From 21-14-0-10-47-8 sp966211455 (GTDB taxonomy: Bacteria > Bdellovibrionota > Bdellovibrionia > Bdellovibrionales > Bdellovibrionaceae): 64,000 bases of DNA. The stretch is taken from NCBI GenBank assembly GCA_966211455.1, contig CBIHNI010000006.1, forward strand, positions 162,908 to 226,907, in the 5' to 3' direction. Position 1 is the stretch's first letter. Every line of letters begins with the position of its first letter. The position numbers and the translations under genes are program-made. Under the pieces are notes generated by a model. The model made no database searches and had not been told where the DNA came from. It saw nothing but the letters and a program-made list of their open reading frames with translations. This document shows, one piece after another, positions 58,205 through 64,000 of the stretch.

Positions 58205-61200
58205 TTAGAGATCCTGCAGATTCACGCTGACCAAAGTTGAAACCCCACGCTCTTGCATGGTGACGCCGTAAAGTTTCTTGGCGACTTCCATGGTGTGCTT
58301 ATTGTGGGTGACAACGATGATCTGCGAGCGTTTCGCCATTTCTTTGACCAAGTCATTGAAACGAGAAACGTTGGCATCATCAAGTGGAGCGTCGACCTCA
58401 TCTAGCAAGCAATAAGGAGATGGCTTCACCAAGAAGATCGAGAAGACCAACGACACCGCGGTCAGGGCTTTTTCACCACCCGACAGCAAAGTCACATTCT
58501 GCATCTTCTTGCCCGGAGGCTTGGCGATGATCTCGATACCCATTTCTTGTTTTTCCGGATCTTCCACCAATTCCAAACGCGCTTCCCCGCCTCCGAATAG
58601 AACCGGGAACACACGTGTGAAGCGATCGTTGACCAGATCGAAAGTTTCTTTGAAACGACGAGAGCAGATTCGGTTGATACGATCGATCACGCGCTTCAGC
58701 TGCTCTTTCGCTTCCGTCAAATCGGCCTGCTGCTGAGTCAGGAATTCGTAGCGTTTCGCTGTTTCATCGTACTCTTCGATCGCCGACAGGTTCACTTCGC
58801 CGATTTTACCGAGCTTATCGCGCAGATCCTTCAGCTCACTTTCCGCAGAAGACGGATCGCCTTCACGGTTCAAGTGATTCTCGAAGATTTCCGGCAGATT
58901 CAGCATGTAACGTTCGCGGATCTGATCGATCAGGTACTGCTCTTTCATTTTCGCTTGTTCGAATTTCAACTGAGATTCGTTCATGCGGTGCTGGCGCTCG
59001 TTGGCCGCGCGTTGGGCATTCTGCACCTGAGTCTCGATCTCGCGAGCTTCGGCCGAAGTTTGTTCGTAATGATCGCGCGTGTGAGCCAGCATGGCTTTCA
59101 GCTCTTCGACTTCGTGGATCCAACGTTCGAACTCGATTTTCTTTTCTTCCAATTTCAGCTGCGATTCGGTCATGACCGACGAGTTCTTTTCCGACTCTTC
59201 GCTCATGCGGCTCAGTTGCGAATTCAGCTCTTCCACCGAGCGGCGAACCATGTCCAGCTGGCGCTGCACGCCTTGGTACTCTTGGCTTTTTGAAGCCGAG
59301 CGCACTTGCAAGTCGGTCACTTCGGACTGCATGCCATCAAAGCCCATGCGCGTGCTGGTGAGCTCAGATTGCAGCTCTTCCACCAAAGCTTCGACCGAAG
59401 CTTTCTTTTCGCGGGTTTCCAGCAGGTTCGCTTCCAGCTCCTCTAGCTTTTGCTCTTGCGAACGCAGCTGATCTGAAATGCGAGCCAGTTCCTTTTCTTG
59501 ACGCTCGGATGCGTACTGTGCGTTTTGCAGTTCGGTTTCCGCACGTTCCAAATCTTTTTTCAATTCGGTGACTTTGATTTCCTGTTCGATTTTGCGTTTT
59601 TGCGCGCCTTCAAAGTCGTTCACGACATTCGCCAGCTGCTCTTCCAGCTTTTTCAAAGATTGCTGGGCCAATGCCAGCTTTCCAGCCCACTCGGCTTTCG
59701 CTTCGGACAATTCTTTGATTTCGCGACGGCGTTTCAGGACTCCGCTTTCGGCGCCTTCAGATGCACCACCGGTCAGGACCCCGTCCGCGGTCAGTGTGTC
59801 GCCGTCCGTGGTCACGAATGTCCAGCCTTCATGGGTTGCACGCAAAGCCAAAGCGGTGCGGATGGAATCGACCACCGCCACGCCATCCAAAAGATAGCTG
59901 ACCGAGTTTTGATACTGTTCGGATGCGCGAACCACGTCTTTCAAAAGTGCTTTCACACCTTCGCCTTGTGGCGCAGCCGCACGCGCTTGCGCGTGAGTTT
60001 CATTCGAAGCCGCGAAGAACGATCCGCGACCCGAGTTGTGCTCTTTCAAATAATCAACCGCTTGCAAAGCGCGGCCCGAATCCTGGGTCAGAAGCATTTG
60101 CAGGCGTGAACCCAAAGCGGCTTCCATCGCCACTTCGTATTCGGATGGAACTTCGACCACTTCCGCCACCGGCTGGAAGCTGACCGAACCATCGGCATGA
60201 ATGTCAGCTTGCTTCGCTTTCTGCCAAAGCATGACGTTTTTCACGCCCTCTTCAAAACCTTCAAAGTTGCTTTGCAGATTTTCCAAACCGTACAGGCGAG
60301 ACGCGACTTGGTTCAATTCATCTTTGAACTGCTCCACTTCGCTGCGTTTTTCCGTGATCTTATCTTGCAAGATGCGGCGATTCGCTTCGAAAGATTCGAC
60401 GTCGCTTGCCAGATCCAGTTGCAACTGGCGCTCTTTATCCAGATCGGTTGAAACTTTGCGACGGCGATCTTCGAATTGGATTTGCTTTTCTTTCAGTTCA
60501 GCCAAAACCATGCGCTCGTTCTCTTCGCGCTCGCGGACATCGTCCAGCTGTGAATTCAAAGCTTGAACTTTGGCATCGACCGAAGATTCGCTTTGTCCCA
60601 AAGCAAAAAGCTCGCGGCGTTTGCTGGTTAGCTCTTCGTCCACCACCGAAACGCGAGACTGCGCTTCTTGGAAAATTTCATTTTTGGTCGAGAACTCGGT
60701 CGAAAGAGACTCCGACTCGGATTTCAAATCCTGAGCCTGAGTTTCCAACTGGCCCAGATCGCGCATCAAAAGTTCGCGGCGTGCCTCTTGCTCTTGCAAA
60801 AGGGTTCCGGTCATCACTTCGTTGCGGCGGGCTTGTTCGATTTCAAACTTCAATTCTTGGATCTCGAGCTCTTTTTTCTGAACTTGAGATTGTTTTTCAA
60901 AGTGCAAAGTCTGGGTTTCGTCCACTTTCTTTTCCTGCTCGAGGATTGAAAGTTTCAAGGTTTCCAGGTCCGATTGAAGCTGAGACAGATTCGATCCGCC
61001 TTCGACTTCCATGTTTTGGGCTTCTTGGAAGATCGCCTGCGCTTGGTCGGCGGCCTCCTTCAAATCTTTGAACTGCAGTGATGTCACCCACAGATCCAAA
61101 GCTTCGATTTGATTTTTCAGATTGCGGTAGCGCTCGGCACGCTGCGCTTGTCTTTGCAAAGAATCGATCTGGCGCTTCAATTCGCCGACGATATCCTGCA

Positions 61201-61780
61201 AACGCACCAAGTTTTGCTCGGTCGCTTGCAGCTTGCGCTGAGATTCTTTTTTACGCGCTTTGAATTTGGTGATTCCCGCCGCTTCTTCGATCAGATTTTT
61301 GCGGTCTTCGGGTTTGGCGGTGATGATCTTACCGATCATCCCCTGCTGGATGATCGAGAAACCTTTCGCACCGGCACCGGTGTCCATGAAGATTTCTTGG
61401 ATGTCTTTCAGACGAGCGGGCTCTTTGTTGACGAAGTATTCGGATTCACCGTTGCGATGCAGACGGCGGGTCACCATGACCTCCGAGAAACGAATGTATT
61501 TGGCTGGGAAAGGGCCGCCATCGTTTTCCAGGGTCAAAGAAACTTCGGACATACCCATCGGTGCGTAACCTTCAGAACCGGCGAAGATCACATCGGTCAT
61601 GGTGCTGGCACGAAGATCCTTCGGCGACATATCACCCATGACCCAAACCAGGGCGTCCACGATGTTGGATTTACCGCAACCGTTCGGTCCAACGATACCT
61701 GTAATGCCGGCATCAAACTGGATGACGGTTCGATCCTTGAACGACTTAAAACCAATGAGTTCGATCTTTTTGATTCTCAA
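58205..61780 (-). CDS. smc: Chromosome segregation ATPase SMC
   Basis: SMC condenses and organises the chromosome with ScpA/ScpB. N-terminal Walker A GPNGCGKSNIVDALVWVMG (about 32-50), two long coiled coils, a hinge (about 515-670) with EVPSEYEVAMEAALGSRLQ and TDGDTLTADGVLTGGAS, and a C-terminal signature and Walker B in TLLSGGEKALTAVSLVFSIF and YCLLDEVDAPLDDANVSRF. Length 1191 aa is normal. TTG start with GGAG 8 bases upstream. The scp genes are not in the window. Confidence 0.97.
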   Translation of the reverse strand: MRIKKIELIGFKSFKDRTVIQFDAGITGIVGPNGCGKSNIVDALVWVMGDMSPKDLRASTMTDVIFAGSEGYAPMGMSEVSLTLENDGGPFPAKYIRFSEVMVTRRLHRNGESEYFVNKEPARLKDIQEIFMDTGAGAKGFSIIQQGMIGKIITAKPEDRKNLIEEAAGITKFKARKKESQRKLQATEQNLVRLQDIVGELKRQIDSLQRQAQRAERYRNLKNQIEALDLWVTSLQFKDLKEAADQAQAIFQEAQNMEVEGGSNLSQLQSDLETLKLSILEQEKKVDETQTLHFEKQSQVQKKELEIQELKFEIEQARRNEVMTGTLLQEQEARRELLMRDLGQLETQAQDLKSESESLSTEFSTKNEIFQEAQSRVSVVDEELTSKRRELFALGQSESSVDAKVQALNSQLDDVREREENERMVLAELKEKQIQFEDRRRKVSTDLDKERQLQLDLASDVESFEANRRILQDKITEKRSEVEQFKDELNQVASRLYGLENLQSNFEGFEEGVKNVMLWQKAKQADIHADGSVSFQPVAEVVEVPSEYEVAMEAALGSRLQMLLTQDSGRALQAVDYLKEHNSGRGSFFAASNETHAQARAAAPQGEGVKALLKDVVRASEQYQNSVSYLLDGVAVVDSIRTALALRATHEGWTFVTTDGDTLTADGVLTGGASEGAESGVLKRRREIKELSEAKAEWAGKLALAQQSLKKLEEQLANVVNDFEGAQKRKIEQEIKVTELKKDLERAETELQNAQYASERQEKELARISDQLRSQEQKLEELEANLLETREKKASVEALVEELQSELTSTRMGFDGMQSEVTDLQVRSASKSQEYQGVQRQLDMVRRSVEELNSQLSRMSEESEKNSSVMTESQLKLEEKKIEFERWIHEVEELKAMLAHTRDHYEQTSAEAREIETQVQNAQRAANERQHRMNESQLKFEQAKMKEQYLIDQIRERYMLNLPEIFENHLNREGDPSSAESELKDLRDKLGKIGEVNLSAIEEYDETAKRYEFLTQQQADLTEAKEQLKRVIDRINRICSRRFKETFDLVNDRFTRVFPVLFGGGEARLELVEDPEKQEMGIEIIAKPPGKKMQNVTLLSGGEKALTAVSLVFSIFLVKPSPYCLLDEVDAPLDDANVSRFNDLVKEMAKRSQIIVVTHNKHTMEVAKKLYGVTMQERGVSTLVSVNLQDL

Positions 61781-61981
61781 TTCGCACTCTCCAAATGTCG
61801 AGGTTTTCCCAAACCCAAATTTGACGAGGTGTTGAGCTCCAAGTCAATGGTCTAGTTCGCACGCCGGTCTTCATTCTTGCGAGTTTGAATTGCCTTGCGT
61901 CATTTGGCCGGATTTTGCTGCGACTTCGAGCAGTGATTGCTGAAGCTTTGGGCTTTTTGTCGAACCGAATTGCCAAGCGCA

Positions 61982-62758
61982 TTATTGCGCCGAAATAAAC
62001 AGCCGCTTGAAGGGATAGAAGAAAGGCTTCTCATCCGGCAGCACCTTGAAGAGCTCGCTGCGGTAGGTGTCGAGAAATTTCTGGAACATGTCTGCTGACA
62101 GTCTTTTTTCGAAAGAGGTCAGCATCGTGCCCTTCACCCACTCGATCACCTGATCGCGATCCGGCAGCACATGCGGGTACACTTTCATGAAGACGTTTTG
62201 CTCTTTGAATCCAAGCTTGAACATCAGCTGCGCGTATTTTTCGGGTGTGAAGACCGCGCGCCCCGCCTCGCCTTTTGGATCTTGCAGGATGTTGTGAAAT
62301 GGTTCTTGGGCTGCGACTTCGTCGGCGATGACATGCGTGGGATAATCGAAATTCATCGGCATCTGCACCAGCAGCTGTCCGCCGGGCTTTAAGGATTTTT
62401 TCAGCCGCGCGAAAAGCTCTTCGTGATTTCCACACCATTGCAGGGCTGCGTTTGAAAAAATCAGATCGTACTGCTGCTGGCCCTGGAACCGGTCGATATT
62501 TTCTTTTTGAAAGCTGAGCCCCGATGACGTCTGCGCGCGGGCTTTTTCGATCATCTTTTCGGACGAGTCGATGCCGAGCGTTTGCTGGATTTGATATTTT
62601 TCGTGCAAGAGCTTGGTCAGCTCGCCGGTTCCGCAACCCAGATCGACGGCCTGCTGGATTGGTGTTTTTGTGTTCACCAAATCCATCAAATCAAAAAAGG
62701 GTTGCGATCTTTCTTTCTTAAATCTTTCGTACTGTTCGGGATTCCATTTGTCGCTCAT
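61982..62758 (-). CDS. Class I SAM-dependent methyltransferase (trans-aconitate methyltransferase-like)
   Basis: The SAM-binding motifs are AVDLGCGTGELTKLLH (motif I), LGIDSSEKMIEKA (acidic loop) and YDLIFSNAALQWCGNHEE, which resembles Tam enzymes that methylate trans-aconitate. The rest of the 258 aa (GGQLLVQMPMNFDYPTH) matches the same group. No signal peptide. The substrate is not certain. It stands alone between smc and the VOC gene. Confidence 0.85.
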   Translation of the reverse strand: MSDKWNPEQYERFKKERSQPFFDLMDLVNTKTPIQQAVDLGCGTGELTKLLHEKYQIQQTLGIDSSEKMIEKARAQTSSGLSFQKENIDRFQGQQQYDLIFSNAALQWCGNHEELFARLKKSLKPGGQLLVQMPMNFDYPTHVIADEVAAQEPFHNILQDPKGEAGRAVFTPEKYAQLMFKLGFKEQNVFMKVYPHVLPDRDQVIEWVKGTMLTSFEKRLSADMFQKFLDTYRSELFKVLPDEKPFFYPFKRLFISAQ

Positions 62759-62807
62759 CTTGGCTTTGGATCTTAGGCTCCTGTTTCGCCAAGGTCAAAA
62801 TCCAGGA

Positions 62808-63155
62808 TCAGCCAATGTACTGCGAAAATGCGATCTCGTTCCCTTCTTGATCACGAAGCTCTGCCAGAATAATTGGCTCGCCGGGCCGATGTTCGGGACC
62901 GAAGAAGACGGTGGCACCTCCAGCCTTGGCCTTTTCGCAAGCCTTCTGAATATCAGTGACTTGAAAACTCAGGCCCGTGCGATTCGGCTTGCCATCACCG
63001 CCGCCATGCAAAGCAATCACGGATCCACCCAAATTCAGCTCGGTCCACATGTCGGATTCAAACGCAAGTGTCAGCCCCATGGTTTCGGTGTAAAAGCGAA
63101 TCGCACGTTTCATATTCTGAGCCATAATCATGTATTTGACCTGTTCGATTTTCAT
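62808..63155 (-). CDS. VOC (glyoxalase/bleomycin-resistance) superfamily protein
   Basis: The 115 aa form the typical paired beta-alpha-beta-beta-beta modules: KYMIMAQNMKRAIRFYTETMG, then WTELNLGGSVIALHGGG, LSFQVTDIQKACEKAKAGG and EIAFSQYIG at the end. A metal site may be built from His and Glu of these modules, but the substrate (dioxygenase, glyoxalase or binding protein) cannot be chosen. A GGAAA site precedes the ATG. Confidence 0.88.
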   Translation of the reverse strand: MKIEQVKYMIMAQNMKRAIRFYTETMGLTLAFESDMWTELNLGGSVIALHGGGDGKPNRTGLSFQVTDIQKACEKAKAGGATVFFGPEHRPGEPIILAELRDQEGNEIAFSQYIG

Positions 63156-63321
63156 ATTTGAAATTTCCTTTTTGTCTGTTGCATTCGGATTCAGCTAGGT
63201 TCAAATGCAGGTATAAAGCGGCCCTTCGGACGAGACAAGCCCCCGAGGATACAAAGCGTTCCCCGTTGTTCTTCGCCGCTAGGGTCTCTGCCATATCGAG
63301 CCTTACGCACGAATCAAATCC

Positions 63322-64000
63322 TCAACTCAAGTACCGATCCATCTTTCGCAACCCCATCACCTGAATCGCCGCCCGCTGATTGCAACTGCGACAAAGCAGT
63401 CTCAGATTTTCAGCGGAGTCACTGCCACCCAAAGCTTTGGGATAAATATGATCAATCTCGAGAGCATGAGTGGACCCGCACTTCTCACACTGGCCTTGAG
63501 CTTTGAGATACACCTCTCGCCGGATCTGCGCTTTGGATTTTGTGAGTATTTGTACTTTGGATTTCAATTCAGCTGTCCCTGTTGATTGCGCATCTAAGCT
63601 TTCACCGACTTGTGGTTTTAGTTTTGACTGCAGGACTGCATTTGTGACGCAGCTTTTCCGTTGCGCAACGGTTTTTGCGGGATCGAGTGCTTTTAAGCCT
63701 AAATCACAAAGTAGATCCAAAAGTTCAGCCATAGTCATGTTTGGATACTTATGTGCCAGTAGGCCTTTTAATTGTTTCATTTTCTCTTCGGTCTTCATAT
63801 TCACGGTGAACTTTAATTCCACCTGATCGATTCCCACGACCCGCACTTGATCGGGTTTTCCTGTTTCTGGGTTCGAGCTCAGTGACATCGTGATTCTCTG
63901 TGCTTCACGCACTGAAGTGTTGGAAATTTCATCTAGAAAAGACACTTTTTCTTCCACTGGGAATACTTTGGCCTGTAACACTTTTTCCCGGCGAAAATGT
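63322..64000 (-). CDS. HNH endonuclease family protein, 5'-truncated by window edge
   Basis: The frame is open to the right end of the window, and the GTG at 63981 is probably internal (preceding codons read FRREK). The visible part has a helical unit with KFTVNMKTEEKMKQLKGLLA and LLDLLCDLGLKALDP, a polar linker, and an HNH domain: VYLKAQGQCEKCGS (CxxC), LEIDHIYPKALGGS and NLRLLCRSCNQ. It shares this layout with the HNH gene at 41925, including the LTFT/KFTV unit and the variable linker. Probably a nuclease of the same lineage. Confidence 0.88.
   Translation of the reverse strand, partial: HFRREKVLQAKVFPVEEKVSFLDEISNTSVREAQRITMSLSSNPETGKPDQVRVVGIDQVELKFTVNMKTEEKMKQLKGLLAHKYPNMTMAELLDLLCDLGLKALDPAKTVAQRKSCVTNAVLQSKLKPQVGESLDAQSTGTAELKSKVQILTKSKAQIRREVYLKAQGQCEKCGSTHALEIDHIYPKALGGSDSAENLRLLCRSCNQRAAIQVMGLRKMDRYLS

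Noticed and set aside
61109..61855. Plus-strand frames inside smc (also 59498-60109)
   Set aside because: Antisense shadows of the SMC coiled coil with aromatic-rich text lacking any domain pattern.
1..64000. CRISPR array, transposase, integrase or prophage
   Set aside because: No regularly spaced repeats, no transposase or integrase motifs and no phage structural genes were seen on either strand.

Overview
The window looks like the chromosome of a Bdellovibrio-type predatory bacterium (Bdellovibrionota). This is an inference from gene content and style: many secreted proteases and lipoproteins, LemA/TPM proteins, cobalamin-dependent ribonucleotide reductase, an FtsY with an N-terminal membrane segment, two HNH nucleases of one family, roughly balanced base composition and dense, mostly short operons. 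Species is not established. No transposase, integrase, rRNA or CRISPR array was seen.

Layout. 1-3.4 kb: end of a large coiled-coil protein with a C-terminal alpha-crystallin-like domain, a small protein, a matrixin-like lipoprotein protease and an OmpR-type response regulator. 3.6-9.6 kb: lgt and hslO (minus), then a phosphatase, an FAH-family enzyme and bifunctional proline catabolism enzyme PutA (plus). 10-15.2 kb: rhomboid protease, RDD/helical-repeat protein and a membrane-anchored protein as one operon, then a Fis-type regulator and a PAP2 phosphatase. 15.2-21.9 kb: small secreted proteins, tRNA-Arg(UCG), a protein with an unusual HSS/SGHY motif, a beta-barrel-like protein, a chemoreceptor and a stand-alone rpsD. 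21.9-28.2 kb: a very long subtilase lipoprotein and several envelope or signalling proteins. 28.3-34.1 kb: a Gre-family factor, the LemA-TPM-TPM operon, a pseudouridine synthase/methyltransferase fusion and a GAF-PAS histidine kinase. 34.1-39 kb: queF, a TrmH-type methyltransferase and an acyl-CoA dehydrogenase, then CinA-like, lipocalin and unknown secreted proteins. 39-43 kb: an accessory patch with an unknown secreted HEXXH protein, an HNH nuclease in an AT-rich setting, a 25-bp repeat and a tandem repeat. 43-50.3 kb: nrdJ, an ErpA-type protein, a hydrolase, a hybrid histidine kinase, a BON protein and a glycine-zipper protein. 50.3-50.84 kb: a non-coding region with at least six hairpins. 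50.8-62.8 kb: housekeeping operons zapA - 5-FCL - rny - tyrS - ferredoxin; a small secreted protein - ftsY - a second small secreted protein; and smc - membrane stub. The window ends with a methyltransferase, a VOC protein and a second HNH nuclease cut by the edge.

Together the genes form a core backbone (translation, cell division, SRP receptor, SMC, lipoprotein maturation, Fe-S assembly, dNTP synthesis) interleaved with envelope, secretion and signalling functions that fit a predator. The most unusual items are the RluA-RlmI-like fusion, the ferredoxin with a long Gly/Gln/Asn/Arg tail in the RNase Y operon, the coiled-coil/alpha-crystallin protein, the subtilase with a widely split catalytic triad, and the hairpin cluster at 50.47-50.81 kb. 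I did not find a convincing complete new multi-gene system.
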